NCBI GenBank assembly: GCA_014695195.1
Contig: JACJNW010000016.1
Location: 1 to 64,000 of the forward strand
Direction: 5' to 3'
Source of the DNA: Cyanobacteria bacterium FACHB-DQ100
Lineage (GTDB): Bacteria > Cyanobacteriota > Cyanobacteriia > Leptolyngbyales > Leptolyngbyaceae
DNA: 64,000 nucleotides
Under the pieces are notes generated by a model. The model did not search any database and had not been told where the DNA came from. It saw only the letters and a list, made by a program, of their open reading frames with translations. The translations under genes were made by a program, and so were the position numbers. This document shows positions 33,820 through 43,547 of the stretch, piece after piece (the stretch's first letter is position 1; the number at the start of each line of letters is the position of its first letter).

Positions 33820-35013
33820 TCATACGAAAGTTTGGAATTCTGGAGCCTCACAAAATCCTAACCGCGCCAAAATCGATCGCGCGACGCGATCGCAAGCTCC
33901 TTCTCCACCTAAAGCCTCTCGCATCTCTTGATAGTCCGCAATCGTTTTCGCTCGATGTTCAGGATTGAGCAACTCTAGTGCCGACTGCGTTAAATTTTCA
34001 GACGTGGCAGCATCTTGGATAAATTCGGGCACGATCGCTTTCATGTTGACCAAGTTTGGCGGTGACGCAAACGGTAACTTGAGTTTGAGGATATGCTTTG
34101 CCACCCAATACGTAAACGGAGATAAGCGATACATCACGACTTGCGGCACATCAAGCAAGGCAATTTCAAGATTGACTGTGCCAGATTTTGTAATCGCCAG
34201 ATCTGCTGCTGCAATCGCATTTAACGGTGAACCTTCGACAATTTGAGCTTGCAGTTGGTATTTCTCAATTCCTTGAACAATCTGCGATCGGTATTTTTCT
34301 AGCGATAGTGGAACCAGAAACCGTACACCAGGAATCTTTGCTTGAATCTGCTGCGCTGCTTTGAAAATTACAGGCATCATATATTTGATTTCCTGTTGGC
34401 GCGATGCCGGAAGCAGCACGATCGCGGTCTGATTCGGTGCAATTCCTAATTTCGATCGAGCCGTTGATCGATCGGGTGCGTTGCTCATGCGATCGATCAA
34501 GGGATGTCCGACAAACGTAGCGTTCGCGCCGTTTGATTTGTAATAGGCTGCCTCAGACGGAAAAATTGAATAGATGCAATCACTAATTTGCACAATCCAC
34601 TGCGTTTTTTTCTCGTTAATTCGCAAAACCCATTCTTGCGGTGCAATAAAGTAAGCCGTTGGCACATCAGGCAAGTATTTGCGAATGTGTAGCCCAATAC
34701 TGATATTAGGATCACTGTAATCAATCATTACCGCAAAATCGGGTGGATTCTCGCGGAGATACTGCTTAGCGCGACGTTGAACGCTCAAGGTCGGCAACAA
34801 ATACGGTAATCCTTCGATAATTCCAATCGAACCGATTTCCGTTGTATTGCCGAGCAATTTCGCGCCTGCGGCTTCCATCCGAACCCCGCCCAGCGCTAGC
34901 ACCTCAATTTCTGCTCCCAGTTGCTCCGCTTGGGAATACAGCGCTCTCACCAGCATTGCCCCTTGCAAATCGCCGGACACTTCACCCGTACTGATAAAAA
35001 TCCGCTTCTTCAT
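33820..35013 (-). CDS. lpxB: Lipid-A-disaccharide synthase
   Basis: 397 residues. Condenses UDP-2,3-diacylglucosamine with lipid X to the lipid A disaccharide on the inner membrane. Diagnostic segments: ISTGEVSGDLQGAMLV, GGVRMEAAG, FIAPQEWVLR, FVGHPLIDRM, LLPASRQQEI and AITKSGTVNLEIAL. Its ATG overlaps the lpxA stop by 4 nt. Last of the lipid A genes in this block; the GvpL/F-like gene follows. Confidence 0.96.
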   Translation of the reverse strand: MKKRIFISTGEVSGDLQGAMLVRALYSQAEQLGAEIEVLALGGVRMEAAGAKLLGNTTEIGSIGIIEGLPYLLPTLSVQRRAKQYLRENPPDFAVMIDYSDPNISIGLHIRKYLPDVPTAYFIAPQEWVLRINEKKTQWIVQISDCIYSIFPSEAAYYKSNGANATFVGHPLIDRMSNAPDRSTARSKLGIAPNQTAIVLLPASRQQEIKYMMPVIFKAAQQIQAKIPGVRFLVPLSLEKYRSQIVQGIEKYQLQAQIVEGSPLNAIAAADLAITKSGTVNLEIALLDVPQVVMYRLSPFTYWVAKHILKLKLPFASPPNLVNMKAIVPEFIQDAATSENLTQSALELLNPEHRAKTIADYQEMREALGGEGACDRVARSILARLGFCEAPEFQTFV

Positions 35014-35819
35014 GAGCTTCTTACCGCTGCGCTCGGTGTCAGTCCTCTACGCCCGGGCGACAAAGAGAGTTGAATAAACTGCTGCAAATGTTGAATATGC
35101 TCGTTTTCAGGCAGCAGATCTAATTGCTCTAGCCCCTGATTCATCGGCAAACCAGACCGAAACACGGTTCGATAGGCTTTTTTCAGCAAATTAATCTCTT
35201 CTGCCGAAAAGCCCGATCGCTGCAATCCGATCTGATGAAACGCCCGAATCCGTGAAGGATTGCCCTCGACAATCACAAACGGCGGCACATCGCGATCGAT
35301 CCGACTCATCCCTCCGATCATCGCGTGTCGTCCAATCCAGACAAACTGATGAATCCCTAAGACCCCACTTAATCTTGCTTTTGATTCGATATGGACATGA
35401 CCCGCCATCTGTACCGAATTGGCGATAATCACCTGATCTTCGATCACGCACTCATGCCCGACATGCACATATGCCATCAGCAAATTGCCGTTGCCAATCA
35501 GCGTAATGCGATCGGCAAAAGTCGGGCGATGAATCGTGACAAACTCACGAATCTGATTGCCATTGCCAATCCGCACCAAACCGAGTGAGCCATCGTATTT
35601 CAGATCCTGCGGCTCAAGCCCGATCGCCGCTCCCGGAAAAATCTGATTGCGCTCTCCCATTTCCGTCCAACCCTCGATCACCACATGATGCCCGACAACC
35701 GATCCCGCGCCGATTTTGACATGCTCTCCAATCACCGCATATGCACCAACTTGGACGGTTGGATGAAGTTGAGCATTCGGGTGAATCACAGCAGTCGGGT
35801 GAATCAAGGTAGTGGTCAT
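35010..35819 (-). CDS. lpxA: UDP-N-acetylglucosamine acyltransferase
   Basis: 269 residues from ATG 35819 (MTTTLIHPTAVIHP); an upstream frame to 35876 would overlap fabZ and is less likely. Left-handed parallel beta-helix of hexapeptide repeats with the LpxA landmarks: IGLEPQDLKYDG, NQIREFVTIHRPT, MAYVHVGHECVIED and the catalytic-His region in HVGHECV, then ALSGVLGIHQFVWIG-like sequence and IGLQRSGFS. First committed acylation of lipid A synthesis. Between fabZ (53-nt gap) and lpxB (4-nt overlap). Confidence 0.96.
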   Translation of the reverse strand: MTTTLIHPTAVIHPNAQLHPTVQVGAYAVIGEHVKIGAGSVVGHHVVIEGWTEMGERNQIFPGAAIGLEPQDLKYDGSLGLVRIGNGNQIREFVTIHRPTFADRITLIGNGNLLMAYVHVGHECVIEDQVIIANSVQMAGHVHIESKARLSGVLGIHQFVWIGRHAMIGGMSRIDRDVPPFVIVEGNPSRIRAFHQIGLQRSGFSAEEINLLKKAYRTVFRSGLPMNQGLEQLDLLPENEHIQHLQQFIQLSLSPGRRGLTPSAAVRSS

Positions 35820-35872
35820 AGATAGAGGGTAGAGGAACAAAGAGAAGGGGAAATCAGCGCATGGGGCTGTCT

Positions 35873-36376
35873 TCAATCGACGAGCGCAAACATTAAATCA
35901 CCTTCACAGGCAAGCTGTCCGTCAACTTCGGCACGACCGCGCATCTTCCCAAAACGACGTGCTTTCACCGAGAGCAGTTCCACCGTCATGACCAGTTGAT
36001 CGCCTGGCACAACCGGACGACGGAATCTGACTCCATCGATCCCAGCAAACATGAAGAGACCGCCTTGCACATCTGCCATTTGAGTAAGGACAACGCCGCC
36101 GACCTGTGCCATTGCTTCAACAATCAGCACTCCCGGCATAATCGGACGACCCGGAAAATGTCCTTGAAACTGCGGCTCATTGAACGAGACGTTTTTAATC
36201 CCGGTTGCCATTTTGCCAGGAACGTAATCGATGATGCGATCGACGAGCGCAAACGGATAGCGATGCGGCAGCAGTTGATGAATTTCTTCGACGGTGAACG
36301 TCGTTTTGATGGCAGTTTCAGCCGGAGCGTCTAGATTCTCGTTCGGGGCAGTGTGGGTTTCAATCAAGGTTGACAT
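35873..36376 (-). CDS. fabZ: (3R)-hydroxyacyl-ACP dehydratase FabZ
   Basis: 167 residues. After a polar 25-residue lead, the hot-dog fold reads [18 protein letters not shown] (catalytic His) and [27 protein letters not shown] (catalytic Glu in the second helix). FabZ dehydrates hydroxyacyl-ACP in fatty acid elongation and competes with LpxA for the same hydroxyacyl-ACP pool, which explains its place in the lpx block. 35 nt after lpxC. Confidence 0.96.
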   Translation of the reverse strand: MSTLIETHTAPNENLDAPAETAIKTTFTVEEIHQLLPHRYPFALVDRIIDYVPGKMATGIKNVSFNEPQFQGHFPGRPIMPGVLIVEAMAQVGGVVLTQMADVQGGLFMFAGIDGVRFRRPVVPGDQLVMTVELLSVKARRFGKMRGRAEVDGQLACEGDLMFALVD

Positions 36377-36411
36377 GGGCGTTCCAGTTAAAGAGCTAGA
36401 AAGGGGCAGAC

Positions 36412-37266
36412 TTAATGAGATGAGAGATTCGACAGTTGACGCACCAGTTGAGTATGTAACCCATGGCTCGCCTTGTATGCCAAGAAGTGAGCGGTTGGAA
36501 ACGTCCCCAGTAAACTGAGATCTCCTATTAAGTCTAGAAGTTTATGGCGTGCTGGTTCATTTGAAAACCGCAATGGTGGATTAATCCATCCCTCAGCGCT
36601 ACACACTAAGGCATTTTCAAGCGAACCGCCTTTTATTAAACCATTTGCTCGTAACTGTTCGATCTGATGAGCAAATCCAAACGTCCGCGCTGGCGCAATT
36701 TCCTCGGCAAACGTGGTGGGATCAAATCGCCAACTGTGCCACTGATTGCCGATCGCGCTCAGTTCAAAGTCAATCCCGTAAGAAAATCGCAGTTCCAGAG
36801 CGGGGAGTGCTGCCACAAACGCATCCCCTTGCCGCACGAAGACAGGCTCGGTGAGGGAGATCGGTGAAGTCTGTGCCGTTTGCCCGATCGTTCCCGCCTG
36901 GAGAATGGCTTCCGTCCACGATCGAGCCGATCCATCAAGGAGCGGCACTTCTGCTCCATCAACTTCGATTCGCACATCATTGATCCCCAGCCCTGCAAGC
37001 GCGGCTAGTAGATGCTCAACAGTGCGAACTTTTGCTGCTCCATTCACAAGTTCCGTCGAAAGCATGGTTTCTCGAACTGATTCAATCCGAGCCGGAATCT
37101 CCGGAGCATCAGGTAAATCGGTTCTAACGAAATATCGCCCTCGTCCGGGTTCTGCGGGCAAAACTCGCGCCGTTGTCAGGTCTCCAGTATGCAGCCCGAT
37201 TCCAGAGCAAGAAAAGGGTTGAGCAAGCGATCGCGCCTGTGTGATGCAGCCCTGTGTGTTGACCAT
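36412..37266 (-). CDS. lpxC: UDP-3-O-acyl-N-acetylglucosamine deacetylase
   Basis: 284 residues. Zinc-dependent deacetylase, the committed step of lipid A synthesis. Landmarks: [55 protein letters not shown] (zinc-ligand His in VEHLLAAL), [11 protein letters not shown], and [17 protein letters not shown] with the remaining HK/LD motif. The ATG abuts the stop of the Omp85 gene directly upstream, implying co-transcription. Confidence 0.96.
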   Translation of the reverse strand: MVNTQGCITQARSLAQPFSCSGIGLHTGDLTTARVLPAEPGRGRYFVRTDLPDAPEIPARIESVRETMLSTELVNGAAKVRTVEHLLAALAGLGINDVRIEVDGAEVPLLDGSARSWTEAILQAGTIGQTAQTSPISLTEPVFVRQGDAFVAALPALELRFSYGIDFELSAIGNQWHSWRFDPTTFAEEIAPARTFGFAHQIEQLRANGLIKGGSLENALVCSAEGWINPPLRFSNEPARHKLLDLIGDLSLLGTFPTAHFLAYKASHGLHTQLVRQLSNLSSH

Positions 37267-39720
37267 TTAGAAGCGTTCTCCAAAGCCAAAGCGAATGTTG
37301 CTTCCGCCGCGATCGTTAAAGCCAAAGTCAATCCGAATCGGGCCTAGCGGGCCTGCTTGCACTCGGACTCCGACCCCGTAGCCGAATCCACTTCCGGGCT
37401 TACCCCGCGTTCCGGCGGGATCGCCCGGAACCGATCGACCCGATCCTAAATCTGTTGCCGCATCCACAAACAGCGCTCCTGAAATAATCGAGAAGACCGG
37501 GAATCGATACTCTGCGGTAGCTTGCAAGAAGCTGCGACCGCTGCCCAAATCGCCTTCATCGTAGCCGCGCACCGAGTTCGTTCCCCCCAGCGGAAACGCT
37601 TCATACGGTGGCAAATCTCCCACGACCGTTCCGGCTTGGACATTAAACGCAAAAGCTTGGGCGCATCGTCCCTGCGGGGTTTGCTGTTGATCTAATCGAC
37701 GCGGATCGCGATCGCGGCACTCTTGCGTGAATTTAGTCAGGCGCGTCGGAATGTAGAAGCTGTAGCTTCCTCGCAGTCGATTGAACAGAATGCTACCGGA
37801 ACCAATCGGCACCGATTGCTCGGTACTCAGTTGCAGCACTGATCCACGAGTCGGGCGGAGGAAATCATCGCGTCGATCGCGTCTGACTGAAAGCTGTCCA
37901 GTCAACAAGTCATCCTTACCCGATGGGTCAAACGTCAATGGTTTTCCTCGTTCGTCCACGGTGCGACGAATCCCTTCCGCATCGCTTGCGGTGACGCGCT
38001 GATACTGCAAACCAAGCGAGGCTGTCCATTCTGCCCGTTCAAACACATTTCTCGATAACGGACGAGCGAAGCTGATGCCGCCTCCGGTGCGATTAATTCG
38101 GGGAAGGTCGCGATCGACGTTCGGCAATCGCACTTCTGGGTCGCCCCCGTCGAAAATCAGCGAAATCGTTCTGCGGCGAAACACACTCAAGGTGTAGGAG
38201 GTTCGGAACGGATCGCCACCAATCCACGGGTCAGTAAAGCTCAATTCGTACTGCTGATCTCGCTGACCAATCTGCACCTCAGCGCTGAGCTTTTGATTAT
38301 TGCCGCCCACGTTTTGCTGTCCATAGCTGACGCTGCCGAATAGACCACTCGCAGAACTAAAGCCGCCCGCAAGTCCGATGTTTCCGGTATTGCGCTCAAC
38401 CGCATTCACTACCAGAACCACTTTGCGCCGATCTTCACCGACATCAAGAGAGGGACGTAAATCTTCAAACAGCCCCAATCCGAATAATCGCTGGAAGTCT
38501 CGCTCTAAAACAGTGCGGTTAAAGACTGATCCTGGCTTCAGTTCAAGCTCGCGAGTGATGATATATTCGCGGGTTCTGCCTCGAATCGGATTACCTTTTG
38601 CATCCTGAGCGTTGCCTTCTTTGTTGATAAATCGCACCTGAATCCGCTCGATTTCTCCTTCTGCAACCTGTAAAATGACGGTTCCATCCGGATTGACCTG
38701 GGGCTGCTGCGCGTTAATCACCTGTGCCAGCACAAAACCACGGTCTTGGTAAAACTTCGTAAGTTCTTGAATTCCAGTTTGCAATTCCCGGAAATTCGTG
38801 ATTTTGCCGTACTGCGGGCTGAAAATTCGGTTTACCTCTTCCGGCGGTACGACTTTACTGCCTTCAAGCTGCACCGATCGTAGGACTGGATTCGCCGCCA
38901 CTTCAAACGTCACCCGGACTCCAAGCGGGGTATCTGCTGGAGTCGCTCTCACGGTCGAAAAGAATCCGGTTGCAAAAACTGCGTTGATGTCGTTCTGAAG
39001 CTGAGTGCGCGTGGTTGTCCGTCCTGCCTGAGTTTGAATCACTCGGTAAACTTCCTGCTGGAGTTCAGGACTTACCCCTGTAACGACGACTTCAGAAACT
39101 AGTACTCTAGGTTCATCTGGAGCAGGTTGAGCAGGCTGTGGCGGTTCAGTTGGCTGAGCAGGCTGCTGCGGCTGAGCCGGTTGACCGGGTTGCTGCGGTT
39201 GCACCTCAACGGGCGGAGTTTGTTGCCCTTCGGTCGGAGGGGTTGTTGTCCCAGGCGGAGTTTGTTGTCCTTCAGTCGGAGGAGTTGTCGTTGAACCTGG
39301 CGGAACACTCGGCGAACTCGGCTGATTGGGAATGGTTGGAATATTTGGAGCCGAGGGCGCGGGGGCAGCAGGCGAGGTATTGATTTGAATGCGATCGGGC
39401 GTTTCTTGCTCGATCGAGCTACCCGCTTGAGCTACTTTCTTGAGCGGAGTGAGCGATTGAGTTCCCGCCGAATTTTGCATCACCGGAATCGCTTCGACCA
39501 CGACATCGGTTCCCACAGGCTTCACGGTTGCGGGGACGCTCTTTACGGTCGATGCCTTTAGCACAGGGGAACCTGCTCGCGTCGTCGATTTTGCCTGCGG
39601 TTGGGCTGGCTGATTGGGCGATTTTGCTAGGGCAGAACGAGATAAGCCAAGCGTCGCCGTTAACGCAAACGCAGCCATCACAACAGGAGATAAGCGCATA
39701 GTATTCACAGGTTTTCGCAC
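37267..39720 (-). CDS. Omp85/BamA family outer-membrane assembly protein
   Basis: 817 residues. A signal peptide (SPVVMAAFALTATLGLSRSALA) precedes a long Pro/Gln/Thr-rich region to about residue 205, then POTRA-type domains (RVLVSEVVVTGVSPELQQEV ..., VRSVQLEGSKVVPPEEVNRIF-like, IERIQVRFI). The C-terminal barrel carries the substrate-loop motif GGTNSVRGYDEGDLGSGRSF and ends in Phe. Inserts and folds outer-membrane proteins. Its place upstream of lpxC-fabZ-lpxA-lpxB fits a coordinated outer-membrane biogenesis operon. Confidence 0.95.
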   Translation of the reverse strand: MRKPVNTMRLSPVVMAAFALTATLGLSRSALAKSPNQPAQPQAKSTTRAGSPVLKASTVKSVPATVKPVGTDVVVEAIPVMQNSAGTQSLTPLKKVAQAGSSIEQETPDRIQINTSPAAPAPSAPNIPTIPNQPSSPSVPPGSTTTPPTEGQQTPPGTTTPPTEGQQTPPVEVQPQQPGQPAQPQQPAQPTEPPQPAQPAPDEPRVLVSEVVVTGVSPELQQEVYRVIQTQAGRTTTRTQLQNDINAVFATGFFSTVRATPADTPLGVRVTFEVAANPVLRSVQLEGSKVVPPEEVNRIFSPQYGKITNFRELQTGIQELTKFYQDRGFVLAQVINAQQPQVNPDGTVILQVAEGEIERIQVRFINKEGNAQDAKGNPIRGRTREYIITRELELKPGSVFNRTVLERDFQRLFGLGLFEDLRPSLDVGEDRRKVVLVVNAVERNTGNIGLAGGFSSASGLFGSVSYGQQNVGGNNQKLSAEVQIGQRDQQYELSFTDPWIGGDPFRTSYTLSVFRRRTISLIFDGGDPEVRLPNVDRDLPRINRTGGGISFARPLSRNVFERAEWTASLGLQYQRVTASDAEGIRRTVDERGKPLTFDPSGKDDLLTGQLSVRRDRRDDFLRPTRGSVLQLSTEQSVPIGSGSILFNRLRGSYSFYIPTRLTKFTQECRDRDPRRLDQQQTPQGRCAQAFAFNVQAGTVVGDLPPYEAFPLGGTNSVRGYDEGDLGSGRSFLQATAEYRFPVFSIISGALFVDAATDLGSGRSVPGDPAGTRGKPGSGFGYGVGVRVQAGPLGPIRIDFGFNDRGGSNIRFGFGERF

Positions 39721-39854
39721 GTCCTCACACTTTTTCTGCTCAATGCAGACACAACATCAAATAGATTCCGATTAAACGGCAAAATTGTACCGCACCCTGA
39801 GTATCGTTACTCATTCCGGGTAGGACTGATTTTAAACTGGTCGATGCAGAAGCA

Positions 39855-40583
39855 TCATACAGTTTGGTTGAGTACCCGTTGCATGACTTGCCGATACGCA
39901 TCTTCAACGTTGCCAAGGTCGCGGCGGAATCGATCTTTGTCCAGGACTCGTCGATCGGGGTCAGTTTCTGCCTGATTCCAGAGCCGACAAGTATCCGGGC
40001 TGATTTCATCAGCAAGTAGAAGTTGACCTTGAGCATCGGTGCCAAACTCTAATTTGAAGTCAACGAGCGTAATCCCACATTGCTCAAAAAAGGCTTGTAG
40101 CACCGTGTTAATTTGCGTTGCCATGCTCTTAAGCTGATCGACTTTGGCGGCTGATGCTGGATCAACCACTTGTAAGCGATCGAGCGTGAGCAGTGGATCA
40201 CCCAGCGCATCGTCTTTGAGATAAAACTCGACAAGCGGCGGATTGAGTGGGGTGCCAAGTTCCAGTCCGGTTTGTTGACAGAGACTCCCGGCAGCAATGT
40301 TCCTGACCACGACTTCTAATGGAATGATGGTGACGGCGCGAACGAGCATTTCGTTCCCGGAGGTGCGATCGATAAAATGCGTCGGGATGCCGTTTTTCTC
40401 CATCAGTTTGAAGAGGTGCGATGCGATCGCGCAGTTGATTTCGCCTTTGCCCTGAATGCTGCCGCGCTTTTGAGCATTGAATGCCGTTGCATCGTCCTTA
40501 AAATAGGTCAGCAGCACGTTTGGATCGTCGGTGCTATAGAGAATTTTGGCTTTGCCTTCGTAGAGTTTTTGACCAACAGTCAT
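39855..40583 (-). CDS. purC: SAICAR synthetase
   Basis: 242 residues. Adds aspartate to CAIR in de novo purine synthesis. Landmarks: LYEGKAKILYSTDDP, YFKDDATAFNAQKRG, KGEINCAIASHLFKLMEKNGIPTHFI, EVVVRNIAAGSLCQQ and LLADEISPDTCRLW. The C-terminus is complete (VEDAYRQVMQRVL). Upstream of the Omp85 gene on the same strand with a 134-nt gap. purK lies 2 kb away. Confidence 0.97.
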   Translation of the reverse strand: MTVGQKLYEGKAKILYSTDDPNVLLTYFKDDATAFNAQKRGSIQGKGEINCAIASHLFKLMEKNGIPTHFIDRTSGNEMLVRAVTIIPLEVVVRNIAAGSLCQQTGLELGTPLNPPLVEFYLKDDALGDPLLTLDRLQVVDPASAAKVDQLKSMATQINTVLQAFFEQCGITLVDFKLEFGTDAQGQLLLADEISPDTCRLWNQAETDPDRRVLDKDRFRRDLGNVEDAYRQVMQRVLNQTV

Positions 40584-40810
40584 GGTGGATGGGCTGAATT
40601 TTAAGCTTCATCATTCTACCGCCCTCGTAGCAGGGTAATTAATTCAAGCGCTCAAACTCCAGTAGCTCCCAAATCGTTCTACTCGTTGCCTCACTGCAAT
40701 GTAAATTTCTCATACAACCTCTCCGGCGAAGGATGAGAAACAGTATCATAAGCTACAAAATTATGTTGCGTCTGAGATTCGGCGCACTTTTCGCCTCAGA
40801 GAGCTGGATT

Positions 40811-41065
40811 ATGTCACTTGAATCAGAATTTGCTGCGATTAGCAGTTCTATCGCCACATGGGAAAATTTTCATGGATCGATTCCCTGTGCTCCCCGCTTC
40901 ACGCCGTCGATGTGGGTGCAATTGCTCAAGCCACCGACCGCTTACAGTTTTGATCAAGCCTGGCTGCTGTGCCAATGTGCAGAAGATCAGTGGCTTGCCT
41001 GGGTGCCAGACTATGGTGAAGTGTGGCTGACAACCGACGAGTTTTGCAGCCTGACAGAGGATTAG
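40811..41065 (+). CDS. Small hypothetical cyanobacterial protein
   Basis: 84 residues from ATG 40811 (MSLESEFAAISSSIATWENF); an ATG at 40733 would add 26 residues. Trp- and Cys-rich tail: FDQAWLLCQCAEDQWLAWVPDYGEVWL, which may form a small beta domain. No family recognised. Soluble. Between the divergent purC gene and the downstream substrate-binding protein gene. Confidence 0.7.
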   Translation: MSLESEFAAISSSIATWENFHGSIPCAPRFTPSMWVQLLKPPTAYSFDQAWLLCQCAEDQWLAWVPDYGEVWLTTDEFCSLTED

Positions 41066-41270
41066 CGGCGCTGCTCCACCTTGGGAAATATAGACAGGAT
41101 TGTAACTTTAGTCTCTAGCGGAACAAAGTAGGTTTGGTTTCGCTTCTGATTACTGAAGTTCGTAATATTCTCGTCCTACAATTAATTGTCAACGTCAGTC
41201 TGAGCAGCGTTAATTTGAGTCGATGCTCGTTGGACTGATGGGGTTTTGTATTTCCCAAGGATTCCTGAAA

Positions 41271-42242
41271 ATGTTTAAGCGTCGGTTTGTTAGCCTGCTC
41301 GTATTTGCGATCGCTCTATTTTGGACAGTTGCCTGCTCCACTCAAGAACCTCAACCCTTAGCGGTTTCCACCAATCCTTGGTCTGGCTATTCCGGGCATC
41401 ATGTTGCGCTTAAACAGCAGTTTTATCGGGAAGCAGGACTGCAAATTCAAGACTTGCTGTTTCAGTCCAATACCGAGCAAATCGATGCGTTTTTGGCAGG
41501 TAAAACCGATTTGGCTTGGATGACCGCAGGCGATGTGATCCAGATGATTGAAAAATCGCCGGATTTAAGAATTATCTTTCTTTGCGACTACTCAAACGGC
41601 GCAGATGGCATCCTGGGACGGGGCATCAAAACAGCAGCCGATCTAAAAGGCAAAACGTTGGCGCGTGAAGATGTGCTGTTTGAGAAAGTGTTTCTCCGGG
41701 CATTTCTTGAGAGAAACGGACTAACCGAGAAGGATATTAAAATCAAAGATATACCTGCTCCGGCGGCTGCAACTGCATTTAGCACCCAACAAGTCGATGC
41801 CGCCGTAACTTATGAACCCTTTCTAACCAAAGCAGTCAAAGAAGGCGGCGGAGAAATTATCTTTAGCTCCAAAGGCACTAATTTGATTGCTGATGTCCTG
41901 GTGACGCACAAAGATTTGATTGCAAACCGTAGAGAAGATTTGATCAAATTTCTCAAAGCCGCCGACAAAGGGATCAAGCTGCTGAAAGCGAGAAATGAAG
42001 AAGCAATTTTTGTCGCCTCTAACCGGTTGGGCATTCAACCTGAAGAACTGCGAGAACAACTGAAGGGAATTACACTATTTGATATTGAGGGCAACAAGGC
42101 GATCGCGTTCAATCTGAGTCACCCAAACAATGCAATTAAGAGCTTTGAACTTGTAGCGAAAGCGGCTTATGACTTCAAAGTGGTGCCACAGCCCCTTGAT
42201 GTTCAGTCACTGTACGATGACTCTCTTGTGAAAGCGCTTTAG
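41271..42242 (+). CDS. NMT1/THI5-like substrate-binding lipoprotein
   Basis: 323 residues from ATG 41271; an upstream ATG at 41223 would add 16. A lipoprotein signal (LVFAIALFWTVACSTQE, lipobox TVAC) is followed by a periplasmic binding protein of the NrtA/SsuA/ThiY class: NPWSGYSGHHVALKQQFYREAGL, KTDLAWMTAGDVIQM, LKGKTLARED and VDAAVTYEPFLTKA. These bind taurine, nitrate, thiamine precursors or similar ligands for an ABC importer. No permease or ATPase gene adjoins, so it is an orphan receptor; ligand unknown. Confidence 0.88.
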   Translation: MFKRRFVSLLVFAIALFWTVACSTQEPQPLAVSTNPWSGYSGHHVALKQQFYREAGLQIQDLLFQSNTEQIDAFLAGKTDLAWMTAGDVIQMIEKSPDLRIIFLCDYSNGADGILGRGIKTAADLKGKTLAREDVLFEKVFLRAFLERNGLTEKDIKIKDIPAPAAATAFSTQQVDAAVTYEPFLTKAVKEGGGEIIFSSKGTNLIADVLVTHKDLIANRREDLIKFLKAADKGIKLLKARNEEAIFVASNRLGIQPEELREQLKGITLFDIEGNKAIAFNLSHPNNAIKSFELVAKAAYDFKVVPQPLDVQSLYDDSLVKAL

Positions 42243-42319
42243 AAATTGTTAGATCTTCAGGTGCTTCTCTTACTGCTTCAGCAACATCAGTAGACAAGCT
42301 CAATTCAATATAAAACTGC

Positions 42320-42421
42320 TAGATCCGCCCTCACCCCAACCCTCTTCTGCGGGAGAGGGAGCCAGAAGTCCAGTTCCCCTTCTTCCTTGAGAAGAAGGGG
42401 CGAGGGGATGAGGGGCTTCAG
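42320..42421. repeat. Nested inverted repeat in the gap before purK
   Basis: CCCCTTCTTC / GAAGAAGGGG (10-bp perfect stem) sits inside a larger GC-rich inverted repeat whose outer arms are CCCTCACCCC and GGGGATGAGGGG. Also CCCTCT/AGAGGG. Sequences of this CCTCACCCCAACCC type recur as dispersed repeats in many cyanobacterial genomes (recalled, not checked). Probably non-coding and possibly acting as a transcript end between the convergent genes. Confidence 0.65.
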
Positions 42422-42422
42422 T

Positions 42423-43538
42423 CTACTGAGAAGAGGGATACCAGAGTGATTCGATCGCACTTGCCACGTCTAAAGCAGATTTCCGCAGATTCACAGCTGA
42501 ATTTAGTAAAACTGTGACGTGTCCTAGCTTACGACCAGGGCGGGATTCTGACTTGCCATACCAATGAATAAACGAGTTGGGCAGTTGCGCGATCGCCGCT
42601 CTTTTGTCTAAATAATCACTTTCTGCCCGCTCAAATCCCAGCAAATTCACCATCACTGCTCCAGGACAAATCAGCGCTGCGTTCCCCAAAGGTAAACCAC
42701 TGACAGCACGAAGCTGCTGTTCAAACTGTGAGGTTTCACAAGCCTCGATTGTATAGTGTCCCGAATTGTGAGTTCGCGGTGCAATTTCATTCACCAAAAC
42801 GCGATCGTCTTTGGTTAAAAAGAGTTCAATTCCGTAGATTCCGACCACTTCTAGCTGATCGAGCAAGGTATGAGCGATCGCCGAAATCTCCTTTGCAACG
42901 GATTCCGAAATTTCAGCCGGAGCAATCACGCGACGACAGACTTGGTTCTCTTGCTGAGTCTCGACAACTGGATAAACAACAATCTCGCCCGTGATCGATC
43001 GCGCTGCCATCACTGCCAACTCACGCTCAAACGGAACGAACTCTTCTAGCACGATCGGCACCGCATCGAGTTTTGTCATTGCCAGATCCCAAGCCGCTTG
43101 ATCTCGAATAATCCAGGTTCCCTGACCGTCATATCCTAAGCGGCGAGTCTTCACAACGATGGGAAATGAAACAGGTTGCTCTCCAGGTTGCCAGAACTTT
43201 GGAGTGGGTAAACCATTCGCTTTGAGAAAACAGCGCTGATCATACTTATCTAAAAGCGACTTTAAAGCAGACAGGCTAGGACGAAAGCAAGCCGATCGGA
43301 TCTGAGACAGAGCAGCGAGATCTACGAATTCGTTTTCAAACGTGATCACATCCACCCGATCGCTTAACTTTGTCGTCGCGGCTGCATCGTTGACGAGCGC
43401 AAAGAGGGTATCTTGGGCGATCGCCACTGCCGGATCATCTGAGCTTGGGGTTTGAATCACCAATTCTAGGTTCAATTTTTTAGCGGCATCTGCCATCATC
43501 CAGGCTAACTGTCCGCCGCCAATTACTCCAATTCGCAT
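42423..43538 (-). CDS. purK: N5-carboxyaminoimidazole ribonucleotide synthase
   Basis: 371 residues. ATP-grasp enzyme converting AIR, bicarbonate and ATP to N5-CAIR. Starts with the nucleotide-binding IGVIGGGQLAWMMADAAKKL; later VVKTRRLGYDGQGTWII, VLEEFVPFERELAVMA, VGIYGIELFLTKDDRVLVNEIAPRTHNSGHYTIEACETSQFEQ. Complete. 9 nt separate it from the pentapeptide gene on the same strand. Confidence 0.97.
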   Translation of the reverse strand: MRIGVIGGGQLAWMMADAAKKLNLELVIQTPSSDDPAVAIAQDTLFALVNDAAATTKLSDRVDVITFENEFVDLAALSQIRSACFRPSLSALKSLLDKYDQRCFLKANGLPTPKFWQPGEQPVSFPIVVKTRRLGYDGQGTWIIRDQAAWDLAMTKLDAVPIVLEEFVPFERELAVMAARSITGEIVVYPVVETQQENQVCRRVIAPAEISESVAKEISAIAHTLLDQLEVVGIYGIELFLTKDDRVLVNEIAPRTHNSGHYTIEACETSQFEQQLRAVSGLPLGNAALICPGAVMVNLLGFERAESDYLDKRAAIAQLPNSFIHWYGKSESRPGRKLGHVTVLLNSAVNLRKSALDVASAIESLWYPSSQ

Positions 43539-43547
43539 ACTCGCCTC

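Noticed and set aside
37267-39720. Repeated Pro/Gln-coding triplets taken for a CRISPR-like or tandem array near 39.1-39.3 kb
   Set aside because: They encode the Pro/Gln/Thr linker of the Omp85 protein; units are irregular and in frame, with no spacers.
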